Assembly: GCF_002008345.1 (NCBI RefSeq)
Contig: NZ_MRAE01000023.1
Span: forward strand, 1 to 41,927
DNA: 41,927 nt
Direction of reading: 5' to 3'
DNA from: Clostridium tepidum
GTDB lineage: Bacteria > Bacillota > Clostridia > Clostridiales > Clostridiaceae
The notes below the pieces were generated by a model. That model saw nothing but the letters and a program-made list of their open reading frames with translations. It was not told the origin of the DNA and ran no database searches. Position numbers and translations under genes: made by a program. Shown here piece after piece: positions 28,963-38,157 of this stretch (within the stretch, counting starts at the first letter, position 1; each line of letters begins with the position of its first letter).

Positions 28963-30096
28963 TTACTTTAAAAGATTTGATGCGATTACCATTTGCTGAA
29001 CTTGAGAAGTTCCTTCATATATAGCAATTACTCTAACATCTCTATATAATCTTTCTATTTTATAATCCTTTATGTATCCATATCCACCATGGATTTGTAG
29101 TGCGTCATTTACAATTTGTATAGCAGACTCAGCAGCAAAATATTTTGCCATAGAAGCTTCCTTATCTGCCTTTTCTCCACAATCCATTTTGTAAGCAGCA
29201 TTATAAACTAATAATTTTGCTGCATTTAATTTTGTTTCCATATCAGCTAATTTAAACTGAATTCCTTGGAATTTAGCAATAGGTCTATTAAATTGTTTTC
29301 TTTGTTTTGCATATTTAACAGCCTCATCTACAGCAGCTTGTGCTATTCCTATAGCTTGAGCAGCAACACCTATACGTCCAACACTTAAAGTTTTCATTGC
29401 TGTTATAAAGCCTTTATTTACTTCTCCAAGTATATCAGATTTATGAACTTTTACATTTTCTAAAATAATATCACTAGTAGGGCAACCAATCATACCCATC
29501 TTATCTTCAGGTTTACCAAAAGATACACCCTCTTGTTTGCTATCTACTATAAATGTAGTAATTCCTTTTGTTCCTTTGCTCATATCTGTTTTTGCAAACA
29601 CTATGATATTATCAGATATTGGAGCTCCTGTAATAAATGTTTTTCTTCCATTTAATATATAATAGTCGCCTTCTTCTCTAGCAGTTGTTGCAAGTGCTCC
29701 TGCATCTGAGCCTGCACCTGGTTCTGTTAAAGCAAAAGCTAATGTCTTTTCACCTTTAATCATTGGCTTTAAATATTTTTCCTTTTGTTCATCTGTACCA
29801 ACTAGTAAAAATGGTGTTCCAAGCAATGAGTTAGGTGATGATAAATATATGCCAGCTACACCAGACGCTCTTGATATTTCTTCCATTATAGTTACGTAAG
29901 CTCTATTATCTGCTCCTGCTCCACCATATTCTTTAGGCATTTTTATTCCAAAGAAACCATTTTGGGCCATTTTTTTCACAATTTCTTTAGGGAACTCAGC
30001 GGTTTTATCTACTTCATCTGCAATAGGCTCTATTTCCTGCTCTGCAAAATCTCTTGCTAATTTTCTAATAAGTTCATGTTGTTCTGTGAAAAACAT
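28963..30096 (-). CDS. acdA: Acyl-CoA dehydrogenase (aryl-acrylyl-CoA reductase)
   Basis: This 377-residue FAD enzyme of the acyl-CoA dehydrogenase fold would run in the reducing direction, turning cinnamoyl-, coumaroyl- or indoleacrylyl-CoA into the arylpropionyl-CoA. Family signatures are present: FALTEPGAGSDAGALATTA, the ITGAPISDNIIVFAKT flavin segment, QAIGIAQAAVDEAVKYAKQR, IHGGYGYIKDYKIERLYRDV, and the likely catalytic base Glu361 in IYEGTSQVQ. The ATG has AGGAGGG upstream. It is separated from fldC by 164 bases holding a long stem-loop, and is followed directly by etfB. Confidence 0.93.
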   Translation of the reverse strand: MFFTEQHELIRKLARDFAEQEIEPIADEVDKTAEFPKEIVKKMAQNGFFGIKMPKEYGGAGADNRAYVTIMEEISRASGVAGIYLSSPNSLLGTPFLLVGTDEQKEKYLKPMIKGEKTLAFALTEPGAGSDAGALATTAREEGDYYILNGRKTFITGAPISDNIIVFAKTDMSKGTKGITTFIVDSKQEGVSFGKPEDKMGMIGCPTSDIILENVKVHKSDILGEVNKGFITAMKTLSVGRIGVAAQAIGIAQAAVDEAVKYAKQRKQFNRPIAKFQGIQFKLADMETKLNAAKLLVYNAAYKMDCGEKADKEASMAKYFAAESAIQIVNDALQIHGGYGYIKDYKIERLYRDVRVIAIYEGTSQVQQMVIASNLLK

Positions 30097-30139
30097 TATA
30101 TCCCTCCTAATATATTAATGAATTTGTTAATTTATATAA

Positions 30140-30220
30140 ACATTGATTTCCCTTCATCCATACAAAGATAACTTTTTTTTAATTAAATATTATTTTATAA
30201 AAGAGAAGAGAAATCAATGT
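30140..30220 (-). other. Long intergenic stem-loop between fldC and acdA
   Basis: ACATTGATTTCTCTTC (30220-30205) and GAAGGGAAATCAATGT (30155-30140) on the minus strand pair over 16 bases with one mismatch, around a 49-base A/T-rich loop. No U-tract follows, so it is more likely an mRNA processing or stability element than a terminator. Confidence 0.5.
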
Positions 30221-30260
30221 CTCAATTAATAAAGTTTACAGTATATGTTGAAAACTTTTA

Positions 30261-31385
30261 TTAAAGTGTTTCTGCAAAAGCTTGAATCGCAGTTCTAGCT
30301 TGTTCATAATTTTTCATTTGCATATCGGTTTCTATTAATACATGTGGAATACCAGCTTCTTCAAAATCTTTTTTCATTTGTGGATAATCATATTCCTCTG
30401 GATCACAGAATTTTGTCATGAAAAATATAATCCCATCTGCTTTTCTCTCTTTAGCCATTTCTACTATATATTTACCCCTTTTCTTTTCAGGATCATATAA
30501 AGTACTACATTCTCTATTAGCAAATTGTTCAGCTAATCTATCCATTGGTGTGCTTGCTTCTGGTGTTAAAGTTCTATATTGTCTAGATTCATGTGCTATA
30601 TCATCACCAACTATAGCTATATTATTTTCCTCTAATATTTTAAGTAAATCTTCTGAATCTGCAATTATTCCTGTAGTTATAACCCTCTTTCCTTTAAACT
30701 GTTTTGGTTCTGTAGCCTTAATTTCACCCATTAATTGTCTAACCTTTTCAGTGTGCTCTTTTTTATCCATATAATATGCAGATTTCATAACATAATTACG
30801 TTTTATTGGTGTTATTACATCTGGATATTTTGACGCAAGCAATGAGAATTCATTCATTACTTTTCTATGTTCGTCATATATTTCTATAGCTTTTTCTATA
30901 GATTCATCAGTTATTTTATTACCAGAAATTTTTTCTAGTTGTTCAATATTCATTTTATATTGACTTTTTAAAAATTCTTTTCCAGCTTCCATTTTTCTAT
31001 TTTGTGGAATTGTTACTGGTATAAATTCAATATTTTTAACTGCTAACTTAAAATTTTGTCCCATACATTTTAATGAGTCACAATAATTTGTAATCATCAT
31101 ACCAGATAACATATCATATTCACCATTTAATGCATTTTCTAATGTTGTTTGTAGTATGGAACAAATAAATGCTGGAAAATATGTTTTAGCTTTTGAAAGT
31201 TCTGTGTTGCTTCCCCATACACCTACTGGAAACATTCCAGCAGCTAATATAAGTTCTTCAGGAGTATATAATGGCATACATCCTATAGCCTTTTGTCCTG
31301 TTTCCTCCATATGCTTCATTATATATTTTTTAGGATTGTCTACAACATCCTTAAAGTCATTAAAAAATCTATCTGAATTTGACAT
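30261..31385 (-). CDS. fldC: (R)-aryllactyl-CoA dehydratase small subunit
   Basis: This 374-residue HgdB/HadC-family subunit forms, with FldB, the oxygen-sensitive dehydratase that removes water from the aryllactyl-CoA by a ketyl-radical mechanism. Cys residues for the [4Fe-4S] cluster lie in GCMPLYTPEEL, FICSILQTT and NYCDSLKCMGQ. The C-terminal half has the usual FFMTKFCDPEEYDYP segment. The ATG at 31385 is chosen because AAAAGGAGG precedes it by 10 bases. It begins one base after the fldB stop, implying translational coupling. Confidence 0.94.
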   Translation of the reverse strand: MSNSDRFFNDFKDVVDNPKKYIMKHMEETGQKAIGCMPLYTPEELILAAGMFPVGVWGSNTELSKAKTYFPAFICSILQTTLENALNGEYDMLSGMMITNYCDSLKCMGQNFKLAVKNIEFIPVTIPQNRKMEAGKEFLKSQYKMNIEQLEKISGNKITDESIEKAIEIYDEHRKVMNEFSLLASKYPDVITPIKRNYVMKSAYYMDKKEHTEKVRQLMGEIKATEPKQFKGKRVITTGIIADSEDLLKILEENNIAIVGDDIAHESRQYRTLTPEASTPMDRLAEQFANRECSTLYDPEKKRGKYIVEMAKERKADGIIFFMTKFCDPEEYDYPQMKKDFEEAGIPHVLIETDMQMKNYEQARTAIQAFAETL

Positions 31386-31386
31386 A

Positions 31387-32610
31387 TTATTCAGCCTCCT
31401 TTTTAGCAACCATTACTTCATTAAGAGCTTGGATTCTAGTATCATATTGCGCCTCTGAAAAATTCCTTGGATCTGCTTGATCTCCATCAAATGATACTAC
31501 TGGAATTCCAGTTTCCTTTTCCAATCTTCTTGCTAACTCATATAAGAATCCGCTCCATAACTTACAACTTCTATTTATATGAATAACAGCACCTTCTGTA
31601 TTAGTGCTTTTAACAGCATTTAATCTCATTTTTAAAGCATTTTCAAAGTTAATTGAATTAGGAACTTTATTATAAGCAGCCATTAATTCATCTGTATTTT
31701 CATATATAACACCAAAAGCTTCGGCATATACAGTTGCTGTTACATTCATACCATATTCACTTAACGTAGTTAATTTATGTCTTAAATATGGCCAACAGGC
31801 AATTCCTTCAAATAATATACGTTGTTTTTCTTCTCCTCTATAAGTTGACTTTCCAGTTTTAACGTTTTCTTCATACTCATCTGCCAACATTTTAAAAGCA
31901 TCTGCAGCTTCCTGTGTACCTCTTGCGCAAACCGCTACAGCCATATGATTAAATAAATCAAATCCACTGAATGGTGAAGGTTTATATTTTGCATAAGACG
32001 CTGCTCTTAACCATTGTTTTGCACTTTCTTGAGATATTTTCATAACCTCATCAAATTTTTTCTCATCCCATTTTTTACCTGTCATTTCTTCCAATTGTCT
32101 TATTGCATCATCAAATTGCGCTCTAATATATTTAATTCTATCTTGAGAAACAGTATCTTCTGTATTATATGGTATATCTATAAGAATCATTGGTATATCT
32201 AAAGTTTTTGCTATATGTTCATACCATTTAATCATTTGATTACAGATGTTATTACAGCATAGTACAAAGTCTGGCATAGGTATTGGTTGGTCTTCACTAT
32301 GACCTATATCCATAACAGCTAAATTTACTCTTGCATAACCACATACATCATTGGAGAAGCCCATAGCTTCAGCATGTTCACACATATTTTGCCCATTTCC
32401 TCTAGCTGCTACAGCCGCAGCATGATTTTCTGGATAAACGACTTTTATACCTAATGTTGTAGCTATTTCTTGTGGGAAGTTAGATGCACACCATCCAACT
32501 TTTTCACCTCTTTCCTTTGCTTCGAGAGCTTCTTTATAATGCTTTGCAGTAATCTCTCTAAGATAATGCTTTGCTTTTTTTTCTTTTACTTCCTTATTTC
32601 TATCACTCAT
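31387..32610 (-). CDS. fldB: (R)-aryllactyl-CoA dehydratase large subunit
   Basis: This 407-residue partner of FldC belongs to the 2-hydroxyacyl-CoA dehydratase alpha-subunit family. Landmarks are GWCASNFPQEI, AARGNGQNMCEHAEAM, LCCNNICNQMIKWYE (cluster Cys ligands) and HINRSCKLWSGFLYELARRL. The ATG at 32610 is chosen because AAAGGAGC precedes it by 8 bases; the longer in-frame reading overlaps fldI and has no site. Its start is 5 bases past the fldI stop. Confidence 0.94.
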   Translation of the reverse strand: MSDRNKEVKEKKAKHYLREITAKHYKEALEAKERGEKVGWCASNFPQEIATTLGIKVVYPENHAAAVAARGNGQNMCEHAEAMGFSNDVCGYARVNLAVMDIGHSEDQPIPMPDFVLCCNNICNQMIKWYEHIAKTLDIPMILIDIPYNTEDTVSQDRIKYIRAQFDDAIRQLEEMTGKKWDEKKFDEVMKISQESAKQWLRAASYAKYKPSPFSGFDLFNHMAVAVCARGTQEAADAFKMLADEYEENVKTGKSTYRGEEKQRILFEGIACWPYLRHKLTTLSEYGMNVTATVYAEAFGVIYENTDELMAAYNKVPNSINFENALKMRLNAVKSTNTEGAVIHINRSCKLWSGFLYELARRLEKETGIPVVSFDGDQADPRNFSEAQYDTRIQALNEVMVAKKEAE

Positions 32611-32614
32611 GTTT

Positions 32615-33409
32615 TTAGCTCCTTTCTTTTTGAAAACTTTCATAAGCGTATAGACTCGCTCCCAATGCTCCATTTAACTGAGAATTTTTAGATATATATA
32701 TGTCTTTTCCTAGTTCTGACTCCATAGCCTTTACTACTCCTATATTTTTAGCTACTCCTCCACTCATAACTACTAATTCTTCTATACCATTTCTTTTTGC
32801 AAGGCTAGCCACCCTTGATGCTACGGACTTACAAATCCCTGCTATCAAATCTTCCGTTTTAACGCCTCTTGCAAGTTGAGAAATTACTTCTGATTCTGCA
32901 AATACAGTACAAGTGGAACTAATAGTACATGGATTTTTGCTTTCCAATGCCTTTTTACCTAGCTCATCAACTGGAACCTCTATAACTCTAGACATTACAT
33001 CCAAAAATCTTCCCGTTCCTGCAGCACATTTGTCATTCATTATAAAGTTTAAAAGTCTTCCACTATCTGCTAATTTTAATACTTTAATATCTTGTCCGCC
33101 TATATCAATAACTGTTCTAGCTTTATTGTTATCAAAATAGACTCCCTTTGCATGACAACTTAATTCAGAAATTTGTTTGTTAGCAAACTCAAAACTATTT
33201 CTTCCATATCCAGTGGATACAATATAATCTAAATCTTTAATAGATAGTTTAGCATCCTTTAATACAGAATCTATAGCTCTCTTGGGGCCACTTGTTCCGG
33301 CCCCTACACTTATTACTGCTTGACTTACAATTTCTTTACCATTTTTTAATACTATTGCTTTTGATGCTGTTGAACCTATGTCCACACCCATAGTATAAAT
33401 GTCTGTCAT
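32615..33409 (-). CDS. fldI: Activator ATPase of aryllactyl-CoA dehydratase (archerase)
   Basis: FldI is a homodimeric ASKHA-fold ATPase that carries one [4Fe-4S] cluster at the dimer interface and injects an electron into FldBC, with ATP hydrolysis. The 264-residue protein has the phosphate loop [10 protein letters not shown] (9-18), the second ASKHA motif IDIGGQDIK (101-109), and the cluster ligands C128 ([11 protein letters not shown]) and C167 ([11 protein letters not shown]), at the positions known for the glutaconate-pathway activator. Its ATG overlaps the fldA stop codon (TAATG), indicating coupling. Confidence 0.96.
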   Translation of the reverse strand: MTDIYTMGVDIGSTASKAIVLKNGKEIVSQAVISVGAGTSGPKRAIDSVLKDAKLSIKDLDYIVSTGYGRNSFEFANKQISELSCHAKGVYFDNNKARTVIDIGGQDIKVLKLADSGRLLNFIMNDKCAAGTGRFLDVMSRVIEVPVDELGKKALESKNPCTISSTCTVFAESEVISQLARGVKTEDLIAGICKSVASRVASLAKRNGIEELVVMSGGVAKNIGVVKAMESELGKDIYISKNSQLNGALGASLYAYESFQKERS

Positions 33410-34647
33410 TATTTTTCATTCCTTATCATAATATCTTTGTTTTTTTCTAGTTCCTTAATTTCTTCATCTGTATATCCCATATCTTTTAAAACTTCTACAG
33501 TATTTTCTGCTATCTGTGGTGATTGTTTATATTCTGGTAATCCTGCTTCTTTAAATAATACTGGAAGTCTTACTAACGCTCTTTCATTTCCTGTTGGGTA
33601 TTTCATCTTATAGAAATAATCGTTTGCCCAAGCTTGTTCATCTTCTAATAAGTCTTCCCAAGTTTGTGCGATAGCAAATGGAATATCTGCCTCTCTAAAT
33701 ATTTTATCCCATTCATCCTTTGTCTTCGTAGCCATTTGTTGTTCAATTATATTGTATACTTCTTTAACACGTTCTCCTTTTAAATTTTCTATTTTATTGT
33801 ATCTTTCATCTCCAACTAAATCTTCTCTTCCTAAAGCTTTCATAAATCTATCATAGAAAACATCATATGGTGGCATACATACTTGAACAAAGTAATCATC
33901 TTTAGATTTATATGAAACTATAAAAGGATTTGGAGTTTCATTACGATTTATAGGATACACTAATCCATGATCTTTATATTGAGCAGCTTGTATCATAATA
34001 CCCAATCCATACATAGCACTATGCATTAAGCTTACTGTTACTTTATCACCTTGTCCTGTTGTCTTTGCTTTATATAAAGCTGCTGCCATACCTGCTGCTA
34101 AAAACATACCTGCTTGATGATCACCAAGTCCTGGAACAACATTTGGAGGCACAGTTCCCTTTTCATAAAGAGTACCAGAAACACCACCTCTAGCGAAAAA
34201 TGCAGTATAATCAAATCCTGGAAGATCTTTATCTGGGCCTTTTTCACCATAACCAGTTATTTGTGCAAAAACTAATTTAGGATATTTTTCTTTTAATGTT
34301 TCATAGTCTAATCCTTGTTTAACCAAAGCCTTTGTTCTCCAGTTAGTTAATAATATATCTGCATCTTTTAACATTTCATGAAATATCTTTTTACCTTTTT
34401 CGCTTTTAAGATTTAATACTATTGCTTTTTTATTTGCGTTTTCTAAATCATAAGTAGTATTTTCTTCTTGGCTTAATGGTCTTCCTTCTGATGGAGCAGT
34501 ATATCTTAAAGGATCACCTGCAGGTGATTCAATTTTTATTACCTCTGCACCGCAATCAGCAAAGAATCTTCCTGCTGCTGGAGCAGCTATAAAATTTGCT
34601 AATTCGATAACCTTTACTCCATTAAACATTTTTGCATTGTTTTCCAT
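33409..34647 (-). CDS. fldA: Cinnamoyl-CoA:aryllactate CoA-transferase (family III)
   Basis: This 412-residue family III CoA-transferase moves CoA from the arylacrylyl-CoA product to incoming (R)-aryllactate, so that the dehydration cycle needs no further ATP. The fold starts with [30 protein letters not shown] and has the catalytic Asp176 in PGLGDHQAG. It closes with [23 protein letters not shown] precedes the ATG. It is the second gene of the operon, 52 bases after fldL. Confidence 0.95.
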   Translation of the reverse strand: MENNAKMFNGVKVIELANFIAAPAAGRFFADCGAEVIKIESPAGDPLRYTAPSEGRPLSQEENTTYDLENANKKAIVLNLKSEKGKKIFHEMLKDADILLTNWRTKALVKQGLDYETLKEKYPKLVFAQITGYGEKGPDKDLPGFDYTAFFARGGVSGTLYEKGTVPPNVVPGLGDHQAGMFLAAGMAAALYKAKTTGQGDKVTVSLMHSAMYGLGIMIQAAQYKDHGLVYPINRNETPNPFIVSYKSKDDYFVQVCMPPYDVFYDRFMKALGREDLVGDERYNKIENLKGERVKEVYNIIEQQMATKTKDEWDKIFREADIPFAIAQTWEDLLEDEQAWANDYFYKMKYPTGNERALVRLPVLFKEAGLPEYKQSPQIAENTVEVLKDMGYTDEEIKELEKNKDIMIRNEK

Positions 34648-34699
34648 AAAAAAAGCCTCCTTAAATATATTTATTGTTATATATATTTATTTATTAAAT

Positions 34700-36331
34700 T
34701 TAAATAGATTGTCTTAATTCAAATTTTCTTTCACAGAATTTTTTTAATTCATGCCTTTTAATTTTACCTGTATCTGTTAAAGGAAATTCATCATAAAATT
34801 CTATGTATTTTGGTACTTTATAATGTGCTAGTCTTTGCGAAACATATTCTTTTATATCTTCCTTGCTTAAAAAACTTTCTGGTTTAAGAATAATACAAGC
34901 TACAATTTCTTCCCCATATATTTTATCTGGAACTCCTATAACTTCTACCTTAGAAATTTCAGGATGTAATAATAACTTTTCTTCAATCTCATGTGGATTT
35001 ATATTTTCTCCACCCCTTATAATTATGTCTTGTATCCTACCAGTTATATGATAATATCCTTCTTTATCTACAAAGCCTAAATCACCAGTATGAAGCCATC
35101 CTTCTTTATCAATAGTTTTTCTAGTTAATACATCATTTTTATAATATCCTTTCATTACGTTAAATCCACGAACACATATTTCTCCAATATTATTTATTGG
35201 CAACTGTTTTTTTGTGTCCATATCAATAACTTTCATTTCCACAAAAGGTAATGGCTTACCTACACTATTATATTTTTTATCAATAGTATCTGTATTTAAT
35301 GTTTGAGTACATCCAGGGGAAGTCTCTGTTTGCCCATAAGCTATTTGAATATCCTTTATATTCATTTTTCCTATAATACCATCTAATAACTCATCTGTAA
35401 CATTTGCTCCAGCTAATATTCCTGTTCTTATACTTTTGAAAACGTTTATATCTATACTATCATCCTCTAATATCCTGCAAAACATTGTAGGTACTCCATG
35501 TAAAACAGTACAATTAAATGATTTTATAGTATTTATTAATGGAGTTATTTTATAAGATTCTACTAATACCATAGAACATCCTCTGCCAATAGATAGTAGT
35601 ATTCCTACTGATAATCCAAAGCAATGAAAGAATGGAACAACTAAACATAGCTTGTCTTTATTTGTTACCCCTAAAACTTTGCCAGTTATAAATGAATTGT
35701 TTACAAGGGAATAATGTGTTAACATAACTCCCTTTGGAGAACTAGTAGTTCCTGAAGTAAATTGAATATTAACAACTTCATCTGGCTTTATATTATTACA
35801 AATTGAATTAAATGTTTCTTCCTTTAAACTTTTTCCCAAAGAAATCAAATCATCTATTCCTGTATATTCTGGACGATTCTTTTCTCCAAAGTAAATAAAA
35901 TATTTCATTATTTCTGGTATATTACATATTCCTTCGTTATATCTTCTTTTAATTTTTTCAATAATATCTACATAGTTTGTATTATAAAATGATTCCATAA
36001 ATGCTATAGCTTTGGCATCAGCCATTTGTAAAATTTTTTCTACTTCTTCTAATAAATAATTAGTATTTAAAGTAACTGTACATACCCCTATTTTACTTGC
36101 TGCTAAAAATATATAAATCCATTCTTTTTTATTAGAACCCCAAAGTACTAAATTATCTCCTTTTTCAAGTCCTAATACAAGCATACCTTTAGCTATATCA
36201 TCTGTGATTTTATCAAGCTTACTCCATGAAATACCTTCAGGCATTTCTAAAGACTGAATAGCAATATCATTAGGGAATTTTCGACAAGTTTTTTTAAGAT
36301 ACTCACCTATAGTAATGTTATAAAGTTCCAT
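34700..36331 (-). CDS. fldL: Acyl-CoA ligase (AMP-forming) of the aromatic Stickland operon
   Basis: This 543-residue ANL-superfamily enzyme activates an acid with ATP and CoA. It probably makes the first aryllactyl-CoA or arylacrylyl-CoA that primes the FldA cycle. Motifs are the P-loop IQFTSGTTSSPKGVMLTH, the acyl-pocket segment AYGQTETSP, LHTGDLGFVDKEGYYHITGR, the hinge IIRGGENINPHEIEE, and a C-terminal Lys in LTDTGKIKRHEL. GAGGTG precedes the ATG. It is the first gene of fldLAIBC, directly after the operon promoter. The symbol rests on position and family. Confidence 0.88.
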   Translation of the reverse strand: MELYNITIGEYLKKTCRKFPNDIAIQSLEMPEGISWSKLDKITDDIAKGMLVLGLEKGDNLVLWGSNKKEWIYIFLAASKIGVCTVTLNTNYLLEEVEKILQMADAKAIAFMESFYNTNYVDIIEKIKRRYNEGICNIPEIMKYFIYFGEKNRPEYTGIDDLISLGKSLKEETFNSICNNIKPDEVVNIQFTSGTTSSPKGVMLTHYSLVNNSFITGKVLGVTNKDKLCLVVPFFHCFGLSVGILLSIGRGCSMVLVESYKITPLINTIKSFNCTVLHGVPTMFCRILEDDSIDINVFKSIRTGILAGANVTDELLDGIIGKMNIKDIQIAYGQTETSPGCTQTLNTDTIDKKYNSVGKPLPFVEMKVIDMDTKKQLPINNIGEICVRGFNVMKGYYKNDVLTRKTIDKEGWLHTGDLGFVDKEGYYHITGRIQDIIIRGGENINPHEIEEKLLLHPEISKVEVIGVPDKIYGEEIVACIILKPESFLSKEDIKEYVSQRLAHYKVPKYIEFYDEFPLTDTGKIKRHELKKFCERKFELRQSI

Positions 36332-36342
36332 ACCTACACCTC

Positions 36343-36357
36343 AAATTTCTTAAATTT
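36343..36357 (-). promoter_or_regulatory. CodY-like box in the fldL leader
   Basis: AAATTTCTTAAATTT matches 12 of 15 positions of AATTTTCWGAAAATT. It lies just before the fldL ribosome site, downstream of the promoter. Such matches also arise by chance in AT-rich DNA. Confidence 0.3.
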
Positions 36358-36403
36358 ATTAGTAGAATATTATTAAAAATATTTAAATATAGCATGATGG
36401 AAT

Positions 36404-36452
36404 ATAATATCGTATCGTAAGTTTTTCTGTCAAAAACAGATTATCATATCGT
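36404..36452 (-). promoter_or_regulatory. Promoter of the fldLAIBC operon with flanking repeats
   Basis: On the minus strand the -35 box TTGACA (36433-36428) is 18 bases from the -10 box TATTAT (36409-36404). A direct repeat, TATCGTATCGT / TATCATATCGT on the plus strand (36408-36418 and 36442-36452), brackets the -35 box at a 34-base spacing, and GTTTTT-N5-AAAAAC is centred on the -35 box. The repeats suggest binding of a regulator. Confidence 0.65.
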
Positions 36453-36501
36453 TTTATTTTTGTCAATTTAATTTGTAATTTAATAGAACTAATGAATTAA
36501 A

Positions 36502-36532
36502 ATTCCAGTAAAAAATTCATTTTTACTGGAAT
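36502..36532 (-). terminator. Terminator hairpin between brnQ and fldL
   Basis: ATTCCAGTAAAAA and TTTTTACTGGAAT form a perfect 13-bp stem with a 5-base loop, followed by a T-run on the plus side and TTTTAATTC on the minus side. It separates brnQ from the fld operon. Confidence 0.7.
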
Positions 36533-36795
36533 CCCCATTTTTTTAATCTTTTTCAAATCACCTTCCAATCCTTTATTTCTTGAGGTTTTATAGATATTTT
36601 AATATATATTTCCCCTAACTCCATATTAGATCCAATATGAATTTTTTTGTATAACTTTTATCAATTTTTTCTTCTGTATATAAATTGTTTATAATTAATC
36701 TATCTGCTTTGTAAATTTATAAAATTTTAATATTTCTATAATTGCTTTTTTAATTACTAATATATAACTTTCTTAATTTAGCAGATTAATGTGAT
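36533..36795 (-). pseudogene. Intergenic stretch with a possible degraded coding remnant
   Basis: About 260 bases follow brnQ. On the minus strand, 36713 to about 36640 reads in one frame as protein-like sequence (ADRLIINNLYTEEKIDKSY and onward), then 36630 to 36553 continues in another frame (MELGEIYIKISIKPQEIKDW) to a TGA. Two adjacent frames with protein-like composition could be a frameshifted gene end, or chance in AT-rich DNA. No start codon or ribosome site is present, and I do not recognise a family. Confidence 0.2.
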
Positions 36796-38118
36796 CTAAT
36801 TTTTAAAGTTATTTTCATGCTCTAATTTTTTAGCATTACTTTTTTTGCCAAATATAGTGAATAAAATACTTACTACTATGGTTGGCACAATCCATGGGAA
36901 TCCAGCTTCAAAAAGAGGTAATTTTTTTACAAATACCATAGCACCATTTAAAATACCAAAAGTTCCATTTACGTTTATAATTAAACTAACTAAAAATGCC
37001 CCTACAACAGCACCAGTATAAGTCATATCATTAGAAATATATTTATCAAATAATGTCATTAATATTAAAACAATCATTACTGGATACACAGTAGATAAAA
37101 TTGGTACAGCTATATTAATTAATCCTTCCACACCTATTACTGATAAGAATAAACTACACAATACTACAGCTACACTAATAGCTTTGTAAGAAAGCTTTCC
37201 ATTACTTACGCTATTAAAAAAATTAGCTGCTGTAGAAGTAAGTCCTACTGATGTAGTCAAACAAGCTAAAGTTACCGCTATTGCTATAGATACAGCCCCA
37301 ACTTTTCCAAAAAGTCCATTTACTAAACCTAATAATAAGTCAACTCTAGTAATACCTGGTTTAAATACTCCACTTCCAGTTGCCCCTACAAATGTAAGTC
37401 CTCCATACACTAATACTAATAACAATCCTGAAACTAATCCTACTCTAATAGTCATATATTCTTGTTCTTTTCTTTCTTTATATCCTTTAAATATTAAATC
37501 TGTTAATACTATTCCAGCCATTAATGATGCTCCTAACGCATCCATAGTTTGATATCCTTCCTGAAAACCTATTAGGAAATATCGATCAGGTTTTGTTGAT
37601 AATATCGGTCCTACAGGTGTCACTATACTTGCAATTACTATAGCAGCTAGTATAATTAATAATAATGGTGTTAGAATTTTACCAATATTATCGATTACAT
37701 GTCCCTGATTACATACAAATATATAAGTCAGTATAAAAAATATTAAGGATATAACTATGATTGGTACATTAGGTGCTATTGGCTTTACTGCTATTTCATA
37801 TACGGTAGCTGCCGTTCTAGGAATAGCAAACAAAGGACCAATAACCAAAATACAGACAGCGCCTAAAACCTTTGCAAAATTAGGACTAACTCTCTTCCCT
37901 AAGTCTTCCGCCTTTCCTCCTACCTTAGCTGTCGCAATTACACCTAAAATTGGTAATACTGGATCTGTAAGCAAAAAACCAAAGGCAGCTAATGCCCATT
38001 TATCTCCTGCAGCCATCCCTAAACTAGGCGGGAAAATTAAATTTCCTGCTCCAAAAAAAATTGCGAATAGTGCGAATCCTTGTACAAAAATATCCTTTTG
38101 TTTGTTTTGTTTTGACAT
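36796..38118 (-). CDS. brnQ: Branched-chain amino-acid carrier (LIVCS family)
   Basis: This 440-residue carrier with about twelve hydrophobic helices imports Leu, Ile and Val with Na+ or H+. The N-terminal signature GFALFAIFFGAGNLIFPPSLGMAAGDKW and the segments FAIPRTAATVYE, YQTMDALGASLMAGIVLTD and LTTSVGLTSTAANFF are typical. Import of branched-chain residues suits a Stickland fermenter next to the fld genes. AAAGGAGTG precedes the ATG. It has its own promoter and terminator. Confidence 0.95.
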   Translation of the reverse strand: MSKQNKQKDIFVQGFALFAIFFGAGNLIFPPSLGMAAGDKWALAAFGFLLTDPVLPILGVIATAKVGGKAEDLGKRVSPNFAKVLGAVCILVIGPLFAIPRTAATVYEIAVKPIAPNVPIIVISLIFFILTYIFVCNQGHVIDNIGKILTPLLLIILAAIVIASIVTPVGPILSTKPDRYFLIGFQEGYQTMDALGASLMAGIVLTDLIFKGYKERKEQEYMTIRVGLVSGLLLVLVYGGLTFVGATGSGVFKPGITRVDLLLGLVNGLFGKVGAVSIAIAVTLACLTTSVGLTSTAANFFNSVSNGKLSYKAISVAVVLCSLFLSVIGVEGLINIAVPILSTVYPVMIVLILMTLFDKYISNDMTYTGAVVGAFLVSLIINVNGTFGILNGAMVFVKKLPLFEAGFPWIVPTIVVSILFTIFGKKSNAKKLEHENNFKN

Positions 38119-38157
38119 TTTTCACACTCCTTTTTTCAAAATTGTTTATTCTTTATC

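Noticed and set aside
28667..28999. Plus-strand reading frame of 110 codons opposite etfB and acdA
   Set aside because: It is antisense to two well-supported genes, has no ribosome site and shows the Ser-rich composition of antisense frames in AT-rich genomes.
30121..30137. TTGTTAA-N4 half site before acdA considered as a Rex operator
   Set aside because: Only one half matches TTGTTAA-N4-TTAACAA; the second half agrees at about three of seven positions.
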